From NCBI RefSeq assembly GCF_025950085.1, contig NZ_JAPDDS010000004.1, forward strand, positions 186,001 through 250,000: a stretch of DNA of 64,000 nucleotides, given 5' to 3'. Shown here piece after piece: positions 52,842 through 61,652 of this stretch. Position numbers and translations under genes: made by a program. Source of the DNA: Luteolibacter flavescens. Its GTDB lineage: Bacteria > Verrucomicrobiota > Verrucomicrobiia > Verrucomicrobiales > Akkermansiaceae. The notes under the pieces were generated by a model, which saw only the letters and a list, made by a program, of their open reading frames with translations, was not told where the DNA came from and ran no database searches. Position 1 is the first letter of the stretch; every line of letters begins with the position of its first letter.

Positions 52842-53798
52842 TTATTCGCCCGCGTCTTCCTTGCCTTCTTCTTTCGGAGCGGCGGCAGCCTTGGCCTTGG
52901 CGGCTTCGACGTTCTTCTTGAAGTTTTCGAGTTGGCCGACCATCGCGCTATCGGGAGCGATCGCCTTGGCCTCGTCGGCGGTCTTGATCGCCTCGTCGAA
53001 CTTGCCGGTCATCGCGTAGATCTGTGCCTTGATGCCGACGATCTGCTGCTTCTGCTCGCCCTCGAACTCACCCTCGGACTTCTCGACGAAGGCCAGTGCT
53101 TCGTCGTGGTTCTTGGATTCGTTGAGCTTCTTGCCGAATTCAGCGAACTTCTGCTTCATGGCCAGCTTCTTGGCGTAGCCGGTCTCGTCCTTCGGGTCGG
53201 CAGTCTTGATCTGCTCCACCACGTCGCCGTAGAAGGCACCAACGGTCTCGTCCTCGAGCTCCATGGCATCGAGGGCGGCCACGAGGGCCTTTGCCTTGGC
53301 GGTGCCTTCAGCCTTGCCGGCATCGGCGAAGGCCTTGTCGCGGGTCTCCTTCTTCGCGCGGAGTTCGTCGAGGTGGGCGACGTACTTCTCCGGGCCGCCG
53401 GCCTGGTAGCCGGTCTTCGCGAAGGGCTTGCCCTCGGCGTCGCAGAGCAGGATGGTCGGGAAGCCTTGGATGCCGTACTTGCCCTGCAGCTCCTCGTTCT
53501 GCTTCTGGGTCTCTTCGGAAAGCTTGGACTTGTCCTCCGGGTAATCGAGCTCCACGAGGACGAATTTGTCCTTCACGCCGGTCTTGAAGGCGTCGTGCTT
53601 GAAGACCTCGTCATTCAGCTTGATGCACCAGCCGCACCAGTCCGAGCCGGTGAAGTCCATGAGCAGGTCCTTCTTCTCGCTGTCGGCCTGTTTCTTGGCC
53701 GCGGCGAAGTCGTGGGTCCATCCCTCGCCGCCAGCGAAGGCGGAGGTGACGGCGAAGGTGGCGGCACAGGCGGCCGCGAGGATGTGTCTGGTATTCAT
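52842..53798 (-). CDS. Exported thioredoxin-fold protein
   Basis: A 318-residue exported protein with signal MNTRHILAAACAATFAVTSAFA. The thioredoxin-like domain (about 30-145) has GSDWCGWCIKLND, a CxxC active site of WCGWC type, and QGKYGIQGFPTILLCD with the cis-Pro (GFPT). It resembles the DsbD C-terminal or thioredoxin_7 class that works in the periplasm. The second half is a charged helical TPR-like tail (FDEAIKTADEAKAIAPDSAMVGQ) ending in an acidic, Ala/Lys-rich stretch. The frame open to 54104 upstream is not coding. A strong terminator follows. Confidence 0.88.
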   Translation of the reverse strand: MNTRHILAAACAATFAVTSAFAGGEGWTHDFAAAKKQADSEKKDLLMDFTGSDWCGWCIKLNDEVFKHDAFKTGVKDKFVLVELDYPEDKSKLSEETQKQNEELQGKYGIQGFPTILLCDAEGKPFAKTGYQAGGPEKYVAHLDELRAKKETRDKAFADAGKAEGTAKAKALVAALDAMELEDETVGAFYGDVVEQIKTADPKDETGYAKKLAMKQKFAEFGKKLNESKNHDEALAFVEKSEGEFEGEQKQQIVGIKAQIYAMTGKFDEAIKTADEAKAIAPDSAMVGQLENFKKNVEAAKAKAAAAPKEEGKEDAGE

Positions 53799-54085
53799 TA
53801 TGGTATCGGGACGGATTGCCCTCGTCTGAGACGAGCCGAGAGCGTTGCAGGTGACGCCCTTTTTCCAACTATTTCTCGGAGGCGTTATAAAATATTCCTG
53901 TGACGAAAGCGGTCTATTCCGGGTGGAAAACTCAGGATTCCCGGCGGGCGGAACAACGTGCGTGTCCGGGCAGTCCGCCAGCGGAATTTTCAACGGGCGG
54001 CAATACCTTGAACCGATGAACCGCATGGAAAATCGGTCGTAGATCATCATGGCATCGCCCGGGCGATCGAGATGAGGATGTGAAC

Positions 54086-54550
54086 ATGATCGAGTGTCTG
54101 CCACGCGGGATTTGTTCGTGGGACTATGAGTTGCGCGGCTCAGCTCATCACGCTCGCACCGAGATGCGTTGGTATAGTGAGCGAGGAGGACTGTGGGTGG
54201 ATGGCGAATCCTTCACGGTGTGCAAGGGCGGGGCATGGAGCGGCCATTGGCGTCTGGAAGGGGCGGAGGGAGTGCTATTCACCGCGCAGAAGATATCCGC
54301 TTTCCGAAGAAGCTTCGAGATCAGCGGTCATGGGGTGAAGGCCACGCTGTGTGCCGAGTCGGCCTTTGGCCGGGCGATGAGGCTGGAAGGCGGAGGGATG
54401 AACGTGCTGATCCGGCCCGTGCATCCCTTCACCCGCCGTGCGGAAATCCATGGGGAGGTGCGCGACTTCCGGCTGGTAGCCTTTGCCTTCTGGCTGACGG
54501 CCCTGATCTGGCGGCGCGCGGCGTCTTCGAATAACGGTGCGGGCTCCTGA
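54086..54550 (+). CDS. Hypothetical protein
   Basis: A 154-residue beta-rich protein (MIECLPRGICSWDYELRGSAHHARTEMRWYSERGG, later FTAQKISAFRRSFEISGHG) with a hydrophobic C-terminal segment (LVAFAFWLTALIWRRAA). It may resemble tubby C-terminal or LURP-one-like folds, but this is weak. The ATG at 54086 follows GAGGAT at 54075-54080; a GTG at 54080 is the alternative. Confidence 0.65.
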   Translation: MIECLPRGICSWDYELRGSAHHARTEMRWYSERGGLWVDGESFTVCKGGAWSGHWRLEGAEGVLFTAQKISAFRRSFEISGHGVKATLCAESAFGRAMRLEGGGMNVLIRPVHPFTRRAEIHGEVRDFRLVAFAFWLTALIWRRAASSNNGAGS

Positions 54551-54597
54551 ACGCGCATCAGGCAACGGGGGATATGGCGCGACTGCCCGTCACCCAT

Positions 54598-55032
54598 TCA
54601 AGCGCCGTATCCGATGATGAAGGAAACGAGATTCCCGACCGCGGAGATCACCAGCGCTTGCTTTGGCGTGAGGGGCTTCTCGGAAAACCGCCGGGTGATG
54701 GCGACCATCCCTCCGGCCTCCACCAGCCAGATCAGGAGCTCGATGAGCAGCACCAGCCCGGTGATGGGATAGAGCATGCGGATGAAGACGGTGTAGCTGA
54801 GCGCATTCAGCACGGCGAAGGCGAGGACCACCTGCGGGCGCTGTGCGCCACGGCAGATCAGGATGGCGGCCGTGGATGTCACGACGACTTCTGCGGCCAG
54901 CGCGAAGACCACCGCCGCGATCCCGATGCCATTGGCGAGGCCTGAGGTGGGATCGAGCGAGACGGGGTTCGCCAAAAGAGTACCGGTCAGCAGGAAGGGC
55001 AGGGCACACAGGGCGATCCGGAGTCGAGGCAT
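54598..55032 (-). CDS. Multi-pass membrane protein of unknown function
   Basis: A 144-residue protein with an N-terminal signal-like helix (MPRLRIALCALPFLLTGTLLA) and three more hydrophobic helices (IGIAAVVFALAAEVVVTSTAAILI; VLAFAVLNALSYTVFI; ITGLVLLIELLIWLV), then a conserved-looking ISAVGNLVSFIIG end. No family recognised. It diverges from the EI24-like gene. Confidence 0.7.
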   Translation of the reverse strand: MPRLRIALCALPFLLTGTLLANPVSLDPTSGLANGIGIAAVVFALAAEVVVTSTAAILICRGAQRPQVVLAFAVLNALSYTVFIRMLYPITGLVLLIELLIWLVEAGGMVAITRRFSEKPLTPKQALVISAVGNLVSFIIGYGA

Positions 55033-55204
55033 CGGGGCAGGGGAGGGTAAGGGAATGTCTCATGCGAGCGTGCCCGCCACTGCCAGACAAGTGCGGATTT
55101 ACCGGGGTGACGTCAGATCGCGCGTGCACCGACCGGGTCGAGAATCCGGGCGCTTTTATACTTCTACCGATCCTGCCCGCGATTGAAGGATAGGAGGAGC
55201 AACG

Positions 55205-55993
55205 ATGGAACTTCCTCCCCCCGGTCCTACCCGTGCCCCGGCGCTTGGCTTCGGCCATGGCGTGCGGGCGGTGCCGCAGGCGCTCGGCATCATCCGGCGG
55301 CGGCCGGGGGTGCTGCTGTGGATGGTGCCGCCCTTCCTGATCACGCTGCTGCTGGACGTGCTGGTCTTCTGGTTCGCCTTTGGCTGGATGCAGGAGCGCA
55401 TCGGCGGGTGGCTGCCGTCGTGGGCACAGGCCGGCTGGGTGATCACCGGCGCGCAGGCCTTTGCGGCCATCGGGCTGCTCTTCGTGCTGGGGTGGACCTT
55501 TGCGTGGAGCTTCCTGCTGCTTTCCAGCCCCTTCCAGGACTACATCTCCGCCGCGGTGGAAAAGGACCGCGGGAACTACGTGCCAGATCCCGAGGGCATC
55601 CGCGGCTTCCTGAAATCCACCTCTCTCGGCGCCTTCCAGGCCCTCGTGCTGATGGTGCTCACCCTGCCGGTGATGCTTCTCGGCATCATCCCGGTCTTCG
55701 GCACCATCATCGTCTTCGCTTGGAGCGCCTTTGTCATGGGCTTCTCCTTCTTCACCATCCCCGCCGGGCGCACCGCCCGGCGCCTCTCCGACCGCGTCGC
55801 CCTCGTCCGCCAACACCTCCCGGCCATGCTCGGCCTCGGTGCCCTCGTCGCCGCCGCCGCCCTCGTCCCGCTGCTGAATGTCCTCTGCCTGCCCGTCTTC
55901 ATCGTCGCCGGGACGCTGCTCTATCTGGAAGGAGAAGGCGTGGTCCCGGAAGACAGGCCGACCCCCGATGGCGAGGCGAATGCCGATGGGTGA
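55205..55993 (+). CDS. EI24/CysZ-like membrane protein
   Basis: A 262-residue polytopic membrane protein of the EI24 family (CysZ-like). It begins with GFGHGVRAVPQALGIIRRRPGVLLWMVPPFLI, with PFQDYISAAVEK and GIIPVFGTIIVFAWSAFVMGFSFF later. Bacterial CysZ is linked to sulfate uptake, but membership alone does not prove that. Its stop at 55991-55993 lies 7 bp before a tRNA fragment. Confidence 0.85.
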   Translation: MELPPPGPTRAPALGFGHGVRAVPQALGIIRRRPGVLLWMVPPFLITLLLDVLVFWFAFGWMQERIGGWLPSWAQAGWVITGAQAFAAIGLLFVLGWTFAWSFLLLSSPFQDYISAAVEKDRGNYVPDPEGIRGFLKSTSLGAFQALVLMVLTLPVMLLGIIPVFGTIIVFAWSAFVMGFSFFTIPAGRTARRLSDRVALVRQHLPAMLGLGALVAAAALVPLLNVLCLPVFIVAGTLLYLEGEGVVPEDRPTPDGEANADG

Positions 55994-56000
55994 GGTGACG

Positions 56001-56045
56001 CTGTTAACCACTAGGTCGTAGGTTCGATCCCTACCGCCGGAGCCA
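56001..56045 (+). pseudogene. 3' fragment of tRNA-Asn(GUU), attachment-site-like
   Basis: The sequence holds only the 3' part of a tRNA. It begins in the anticodon loop (CTGTTAA, anticodon GTT at 56003-56005), then CCACT as the 3' anticodon stem, a variable loop, a perfect T arm (GTAGG-TTCGATC-CCTAC at 56018-56034), acceptor strand CGCCGGA, G73 discriminator and encoded CCA. Upstream there is no matching 5' half; the bases there belong to the EI24 gene. Tyrosine recombinase elements often recombine into tRNA 3' ends and leave such a copy. Confidence 0.75.
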
Positions 56046-56091
56046 ATCAGGAGATTTTATCCCACTCTCGCAACTGGGCACGGGATTGAGT

Positions 56092-56889
56092 TCATTCCGA
56101 GGGTTCCGATTGATGACGAGGATCGCCATGACCCGGTTCGGGCCCGGAAGGAGCGGCGGGTCGTTCAGCATCGCCATGTCCGCCTCCGTTTTGTTCCGGA
56201 CGATCGCCGAGGTAATGGACTGCTCCATGTTGCGATAGCCCGAACAGTGCCTTTTTGCCCCAGCCCGAATACAAGGCTATCACAATCAGCTTCTCGGTCT
56301 TCGCTTCGCCAATGGGTTCGGTGAAGGTCGTGCCGAGGATGAAGGGTACGCCCACCTCTGTCGCGAAAACCACCTTCGACCTCCACCTGCCAGTGTTGCT
56401 CCTTGAGAGAAGATAGGCTTTCCCTTCAGTGATGCTGAGATGCGCCAGACCACCCGCCACAAGGTAAGTGTCTCCCTCGAATCTCTCCAGGTGCGTCACA
56501 TGGGCATCGACGACCTTGGTCCACCGCTTTGCCCCGTGCTGTGAAAAAAAGAGAGCGCCACCGAACTCCCCGGCGTCAAACGAGGCGAGAAATCCTCCAT
56601 CGATGCGCCAGATCTTGTCAGGGGTTTCGAAAGCTTGATTGAATGTCGTCGGTGCTGCCACATCAGGCCAGTCTTCCTGAGGCACGAGTGGTGGACTCCA
56701 TCCCTCGGGCGGCTTCACCTTCAGTCCGAGATCGGTCATCAATTCTCCTTTGAGTGGCTTCGGCTCATCGACGTAATGACTGACGGAAGAATCCGATCCT
56801 GCGTCCGGCGCAGGATCGGCAACTCCCGTGATCGTTGCGAAATTCGCAATCGCAAGCGAGTAGATCAGGCCGTGCATTTGATTCTTCAT
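56092..56889 (-). CDS. Exported hypothetical protein in a low-G+C segment
   Basis: A 265-residue protein with a signal-like start (MKNQMHGLIYSLAIANFATI); it has KIWRIDGGFLASFDAG, YLVAGGLAHLSITEGKAYLLS and VFATEVGVPFILGTTFTEPIG, a propeller-like repetitive beta pattern. Its last 40 residues (about ...DRPEQNGGGHG...) are of different, G+C-rich-looking composition, and another frame from 56228 reads well there, so the 3' end may carry a frameshift. It is notably lower in G+C than the core genes. No family recognised. Confidence 0.55.
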   Translation of the reverse strand: MKNQMHGLIYSLAIANFATITGVADPAPDAGSDSSVSHYVDEPKPLKGELMTDLGLKVKPPEGWSPPLVPQEDWPDVAAPTTFNQAFETPDKIWRIDGGFLASFDAGEFGGALFFSQHGAKRWTKVVDAHVTHLERFEGDTYLVAGGLAHLSITEGKAYLLSRSNTGRWRSKVVFATEVGVPFILGTTFTEPIGEAKTEKLIVIALYSGWGKKALFGLSQHGAVHYLGDRPEQNGGGHGDAERPAAPSGPEPGHGDPRHQSEPSE

Positions 56890-57020
56890 TTTGGAGCGAA
56901 AGATTTTTACTCGAGCGGGTAAGGATCTAGCCAACTCGATCGGGAGATGCCAGAGATTCCTATCTGTCGTTTTCAAGCCGACTTGAAGGATGGCTTCTGA
57001 AACACTGACGTGTCACGATC

Positions 57021-57485
57021 ATGAAACGCACAACCGCGAACCGTTTTCTTTTCGCCGGGGTGGCCTTGTCGCTGGTGTCTCTCTTGTATTGCGGTTCGGC
57101 ACTCAGGCCGTTTCTCATTTCGCCCATCTTGGTAATCGAGGCGAACGTGCCTCGCGATGCATTCCCATTGGCTGGCAGCGTCTATATGGATTACGGGATG
57201 GGAAAGAGGTTGAAGTTTGATCTGGATGCCTATGTCGATATGCTCAAGGAACCGTCCAGGCACAAGGTTCGGAATGTCGTGGTCCGATATCCCATGGATG
57301 ATGCTGTCCTCGTCCAAGATTTGAACAAGGATTACGAGATTATGCTTTTGAATTTGGAGGATCCACCCGAACGCCTCTGGCGCATAAGCAGTGGCGGCTC
57401 CCTGCATGCGACTTGGTTTAGGGGGAAGCTGATCAGTCTGCAGAATGGCGGGGGGGAATCGGATACCCGCTCCGGGGACAAATGA
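57021..57485 (+). CDS. Exported or anchored hypothetical protein in a low-G+C segment
   Basis: A 154-residue protein with an N-terminal membrane or signal segment (FLFAGVALSLVSLLYCGSA) and a soluble rest, with MDYGMGKRLKFDLDAYVDMLKEPSRHK and DDAVLVQDLNKDYEIMLLNLED. It diverges from the gene ending at 56092. Lower G+C and lack of homology suggest it belongs to the same acquired segment. The function is unknown. Confidence 0.6.
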   Translation: MKRTTANRFLFAGVALSLVSLLYCGSALRPFLISPILVIEANVPRDAFPLAGSVYMDYGMGKRLKFDLDAYVDMLKEPSRHKVRNVVVRYPMDDAVLVQDLNKDYEIMLLNLEDPPERLWRISSGGSLHATWFRGKLISLQNGGGESDTRSGDK

Positions 57486-57540
57486 CGGTCTTGGCGGCAG
57501 ACGTCGGCACTATGCCGGGTTGCATGCTTCATGCGGCTTC

Positions 57541-59127
57541 CTAATGATGCCGACGTGGCCCGAAGTTTCCGGGCATCTTCGGGGCGTGGACGCTTTGGAA
57601 GAAGAGTTGACGTTCGAGGAGTTCCGCGATCAGAAGCAGAGGCAGCGACAGCCATGGCTGGATCAACGCGACGGCGACGGCGGTGATCGCGAGGATCATG
57701 CGGCCTTCGTAGATCCGGCCGAGCGGGCCGCGCTGGAGTCTCGCGGTGTGGAGGTCGGGCGACCACGGGGCATTGCGGTCATTGGCGAGATGGGCGATGC
57801 GGGCTTCGGGGATGATTTTCGCGATCACGGCGAGGGCGAAGAGCATCATGGCGAGCGGCGACGGGGACGCTAGCGCATGACCGAGGGCGGCGAAGGAGGC
57901 CACGGTGCCGAAGAAGCGTGCGGCGGTGAGCGGGAAGCGCCACGAAGTACGACGGGTATCGTGGTAAATCATCACGCTGGTGAAGACGGCGAGCAGGCCG
58001 AGGGGCGGAGCCGAGAGCGCGGCGATGCGGGCGGTAAGATCCTTGTAAGGAAAATCGGGCGCAAAGGGCAGCGCGGCGATGACCATGGGGACAGGCGCGA
58101 ACATGGAGAAAGCCAGGATCTCCCGGGACAGCCACGAAGTGCGCAGGCCGAGGAAGAACCGCCACGCCTTCAGCGGCTGGCCGAGGTGGAGCAGCGAGGC
58201 CCCCATGCCTGCGAAGAAGAGCACGTTTCCCAGGATGGCGGTGGCGGTGTTTCCCATGCCAATGCCACCGAGCAGCATGCCGACGCCTGCCTGCGTGAGC
58301 ATGAGCATCAGGACAAGCGGCCAGTGCGCGTGCTCCGGCACCAGCGCCTCGCGATCGGCGGCGATGGCGCCCTGCGGCACCTCGCGCCCGACATAGCGGG
58401 TGGTAGGCCGGGTGATCGTGGGGTCCGGCGCGCCGGGGAGGAAATCCTGCGGGATGGCACTCGCGCCGGTCCTTACCTTCACGATGCGGATGGCCTCGGT
58501 CGGGCAGGACTGCACGCACGCGGGAGCTTCTCCCTCCGCGAGGCGCTGGTGGCACATGTCGCACTTGCGGACGATGCCGCGCTTCGCCGAGTACTTCGGC
58601 ACGTCGAAGGGGCACTTGAGGATGCAGTAGGAGCAGCCGATGCACTGGTCATCCAGATGACGGACGATGCCGGTGTCGCGGTCCTTTTCATACGCGCCGA
58701 CCGGGCAGCCATTCATGCAGCCGGGGTCCTCGCAGTGGTGGCAGGCGGTGGTGACGGTCTGCTGCCAGCCGGGCGTCGCGCTGCCGCCATGGATCATGCC
58801 GACATCGCGCCATGCTTCCTCGTCATCCAGTCCATTGAGCGAGTGGCATGCGGAGACGCAGGCCTTGCAGCCGGTGCAGCGGTCGAGCGCGACCTCGAAG
58901 GCATACTGCTCGCCCTCGCGGGGCTTCGTCAGCGGGATCAGCGTGCGATAGTGCTCGGCCAGGTCCGGCGCGGCATCGTGGTAGTCGGAGTAGCGGGCGA
59001 TGGGGGTTTGCAGCGTCTTCTGCTCCGCGATGAGCTGGTCGATCAGCGTGCGGACCTCCGTGGACGGGTGCGGGTCCGCCTTCCGGGAGGCGGGGATCGC
59101 GGGCAGGCGCTGGAGGGTGCCGGGCAC
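57541..59127 (-). CDS. Fused DmsB-DmsC-type iron-sulfur/membrane subunit
   Basis: A 528-residue fusion protein. Residues 75-230 form a four-cluster ferredoxin domain (CTGCKACVSAC, CHHCEDPGCMNGCP, CIGCSYCILKCP, CDMCHQRL...CVQSCP), as in DmsB/NrfC. From about residue 265 there is a DmsC-like membrane anchor with eight or so helices. Such subunits pass electrons from the quinone pool to a molybdopterin catalytic subunit, which is not next to it here. The GTG start at 59127 is weak. It lies 27 bp after the nitrite reductase gene. Confidence 0.9.
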   Translation of the reverse strand: MPGTLQRLPAIPASRKADPHPSTEVRTLIDQLIAEQKTLQTPIARYSDYHDAAPDLAEHYRTLIPLTKPREGEQYAFEVALDRCTGCKACVSACHSLNGLDDEEAWRDVGMIHGGSATPGWQQTVTTACHHCEDPGCMNGCPVGAYEKDRDTGIVRHLDDQCIGCSYCILKCPFDVPKYSAKRGIVRKCDMCHQRLAEGEAPACVQSCPTEAIRIVKVRTGASAIPQDFLPGAPDPTITRPTTRYVGREVPQGAIAADREALVPEHAHWPLVLMLMLTQAGVGMLLGGIGMGNTATAILGNVLFFAGMGASLLHLGQPLKAWRFFLGLRTSWLSREILAFSMFAPVPMVIAALPFAPDFPYKDLTARIAALSAPPLGLLAVFTSVMIYHDTRRTSWRFPLTAARFFGTVASFAALGHALASPSPLAMMLFALAVIAKIIPEARIAHLANDRNAPWSPDLHTARLQRGPLGRIYEGRMILAITAVAVALIQPWLSLPLLLIAELLERQLFFQSVHAPKMPGNFGPRRHH

Positions 59128-59154
59128 GGGGCGGGGGCTGGGATGAGATTGAAA

Positions 59155-60912
59155 TTAGGCTGCGGCGCGGAGGGAGACGAGGCCCTGCAGCTCCGCAATG
59201 GATAGCCGGCGGGTGAAGGCGGCGAAGGATTCATCACCCTCGCGCCGGGCGAGGTAGGCGCAGAGCAGTTGCTCGATGAGGGCATTCATCTCGTCCGCCT
59301 TCACCGACTTCCACACCTCGCGGGCGATGGCCTGCTGGTCATCACACCCGCCGCCGAGGACGACGTGGTAGCCATCCACGGTGGTGCCGTCGGCGGCCTT
59401 CACGCGCGTGCCCATCAGGCCGATGTCGCCGATGTAGTGCTGCGCGCAGGAATGGTGGCAGCCGGTGAGGTGGATATTCACCGGCCGGTCGAGGATCATG
59501 CGGGAAGCCAAATGCGCGCCGAGCGCGACGGCGTGGCCCTTCGTATCGGCGGCGGCATACTTGCACCCGCGGCTGCCGGTGCAGGCGATGAGCCCGCCGG
59601 TGAGGTTGTGATTCCGGTGGTCGAGGCCCGTCGCCTGGATCGCGGTGAGCGCGGCCTGCAGGTCCTCCTCCGCGACGCCGGGGATGATGAGATTTTGCCA
59701 CACCGTCAGGCGGATCTCCCCGCGGCCGAAGTGATCCGCGACATCGGCCAGCGCGAGCATCTGCGACACGGTCATGCGGCCGACCGGCGTGCAGATGCCG
59801 ATGTAGTGCTTGCCGTCCTTTTGCGGGTGGATGCCGAGGTAGCCTTGCTTGTCCTTTGGCGCGGGCGGCTCGCAGGACTCCAGCGGGAGATGGCGGAGGG
59901 GAAAGGCGAGCTTCTCCTGCGTCGCGGCCAGCGTCCTCGGGATGCCCCAGTCGTCCACGAGGTACTTCAGGCGGGCCCGCTTGCGATTCGTGCGGTCGCC
60001 ATGCTCGATGAAGACGCGGATGAGGGCAGCGGCCACGGGAATGGTCTCCGCCGGGGTGAGCAGCACGCCACAGTCGGTGGCGAATTGCTGATGGCCGGTG
60101 ATGCCGCAGAGCTGCATGCGGAAGTAGATGCCGGGCGCGATGCCCTCGACATTTGCCCCCACCTTCACGGCATAGAAGCCGATGTCATTCGTATCCGCGC
60201 AGACGGAGACGCAGCCGCCGGAGTCATAGGAAATGTTGAATTTCCGCGGCAGGCCGTAGAGGTCGCGGTTCTTCAGGATGTAGTGATGCATCGCGCGGGC
60301 GTAGGGCATCACGTCGATGAGTTCCGCGGGGTCGAATCCGGTGGTGGGCGTGGCGGTGATGTTGCGGATATTGTCCGCGCCGGAGCCCTGCGAGGTCAGG
60401 CCGAGGTCGGCGAGCTTCATGAGGACGGCGGGGCAATTCTCCGGCATCAGCTCGCGCACCTGCACGTTCGCCCGCGTGGTGAGATCCACGTGCCCCGGCC
60501 CCCAGTCCTGCGCGATCTCGGCGATGCCGCGGAATTGATACGTGCTCAGCGCTCCCCCCGCGACGCGGCAGCGGAGCATGATGCTCTCCTGCGCGGGCGA
60601 GACGAAGAAGAGCCCGTGGAACTTGTAGCGGAAGACATCGCCGTCCTGCGGGAAGTCACCGGTGGCGGCATTGGCGAGGATGCTGTCGTAGCAGTCGAGC
60701 CCGTGCTTCTCGTGCTTGATGCGCTCCTCCTTGCAGAGGTCGTCGAGCGGCGTGCCGTGGACGGCCTGCGCGGGCTCGTGGGTGAAGCGGCGCGCCTCAT
60801 CCTGCCCCAGGAAGGGCAGCTCGCGTCCCTGCAGGATGCCGGAGACGAAGCCGGAGAGGTAGGAGGATTGTTCGGTGGTGAAGCCGGATTCGCTGGGGCT
60901 GGGCATGACCAT
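59155..60912 (-). CDS. nirA: NirA-family nitrite/sulfite reductase
   Basis: A 585-residue siroheme and 4Fe-4S reductase of the ferredoxin-type NirA/CysI fold, with duplicated half-domains. The cluster and siroheme ligands are C-x5-C in ACTGSRGCKY (about residues 442-448) and C-x3-C in TGCHHSCAQH (about 483-487). It reduces nitrite to ammonia; adjacency to a DmsBC-like subunit favours nitrite/nitrate assimilation over sulfite. The ATG at 60912 follows GAAAGGA. Its product and the DmsBC fusion likely form an operon. Confidence 0.92.
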   Translation of the reverse strand: MVMPSPSESGFTTEQSSYLSGFVSGILQGRELPFLGQDEARRFTHEPAQAVHGTPLDDLCKEERIKHEKHGLDCYDSILANAATGDFPQDGDVFRYKFHGLFFVSPAQESIMLRCRVAGGALSTYQFRGIAEIAQDWGPGHVDLTTRANVQVRELMPENCPAVLMKLADLGLTSQGSGADNIRNITATPTTGFDPAELIDVMPYARAMHHYILKNRDLYGLPRKFNISYDSGGCVSVCADTNDIGFYAVKVGANVEGIAPGIYFRMQLCGITGHQQFATDCGVLLTPAETIPVAAALIRVFIEHGDRTNRKRARLKYLVDDWGIPRTLAATQEKLAFPLRHLPLESCEPPAPKDKQGYLGIHPQKDGKHYIGICTPVGRMTVSQMLALADVADHFGRGEIRLTVWQNLIIPGVAEEDLQAALTAIQATGLDHRNHNLTGGLIACTGSRGCKYAAADTKGHAVALGAHLASRMILDRPVNIHLTGCHHSCAQHYIGDIGLMGTRVKAADGTTVDGYHVVLGGGCDDQQAIAREVWKSVKADEMNALIEQLLCAYLARREGDESFAAFTRRLSIAELQGLVSLRAAA

Positions 60913-61043
60913 GGCAGTAGTCCTTTCTGCCATGGGGAAGAGCATCCGGCGTGCGGGGACGACCGGATGCACGCGGACCGGCGATGAATTCACCGGGGGC
61001 TCATCGATGAATCCGGCTCACATCGGGCCGGCTGCTGTCTCGG

Positions 61044-61652
61044 TCAGGGTGTGCGGTCCCACCAGACAGCGAGTGCCTGGCGGGCGCGGTAGAGGCGGCC
61101 CTCGATGGCGCGCGGGGAGCACTTCAGGATGGCGGCGCACTCGGCGTGCTCCAGGCCCTCGAGGCAGGAGAGGACGAGCACTTCACGGAATTTCTGCGGC
61201 AGGGTGGCGAGCCCGCGGTCGAGCTTCGCGAGGTCGGCATCGCGCATCGCCGCCTCATCGGGCGCGGCGCGGTGGCAGGGCAGCTCCGGCGCGAGGTCGT
61301 GCAGGGCAAGGTGGGGCCGGGTCCTCGCGGTGGGGCGCTTGCGGTCGCGGCAGAGATTCAGCGCGATCTGGAAGAGCCAGGTGCTCAGCCGGGCGCGGGG
61401 CTTGTAGCGGGCGATGGCCCCGTGGGCTCGGATGAAGGTGTCCTGGCAGGCCTCGCGTGCGTCGCCCGCGTCGCCGAGGTAGTGGTGGCAAAAGTGATAG
61501 ACGCGCTGCTGGTGGCGCTCCACGAGCGCGCGGAAGGCCTGCGTGCATCCGCCCTGCGCGGCGTGGACCAGCGCGAGCTCCGCGGCCTCGTCAGGCGTCT
61601 CCACCGCGGGCATCGGCAGTGAGATGGGGAAATCCGCAGCGGAGCCATTCAT
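61044..61652 (-). CDS. ECF sigma factor of a CnrYXH-like system (CnrH-like)
   Basis: A 202-residue ECF sigma factor. Region 2 reads AFRALVERHQQRVYHFCHHYLGDAGDAREACQDTFIRAH and RLSTWLFQIALNLCRDRKR; region 4 reads LPQKFREVLVLSCLEGLEHAECAAILKCSPRAIEGRLYRARQAL. It is the last gene of a three-gene operon with ATGA overlaps. In Cupriavidus, CnrH is released by nickel or cobalt acting on CnrX and CnrY. Its start at 61652 is 4 bp inside the preceding gene, which supports the choice. Target promoters are not known. Confidence 0.9.
   Translation of the reverse strand: MNGSAADFPISLPMPAVETPDEAAELALVHAAQGGCTQAFRALVERHQQRVYHFCHHYLGDAGDAREACQDTFIRAHGAIARYKPRARLSTWLFQIALNLCRDRKRPTARTRPHLALHDLAPELPCHRAAPDEAAMRDADLAKLDRGLATLPQKFREVLVLSCLEGLEHAECAAILKCSPRAIEGRLYRARQALAVWWDRTP

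Noticed and set aside
55968-56045. Complete tRNA-Asn gene
   Set aside because: The 5' acceptor strand, D arm and 5' anticodon stem are absent; the bases belong to the EI24-like gene end.
56031-56228. Separate 65-codon gene reaching into the tRNA fragment
   Set aside because: No ribosome-binding site or domain; better explained as the lost 3' end of the gene at 56092.
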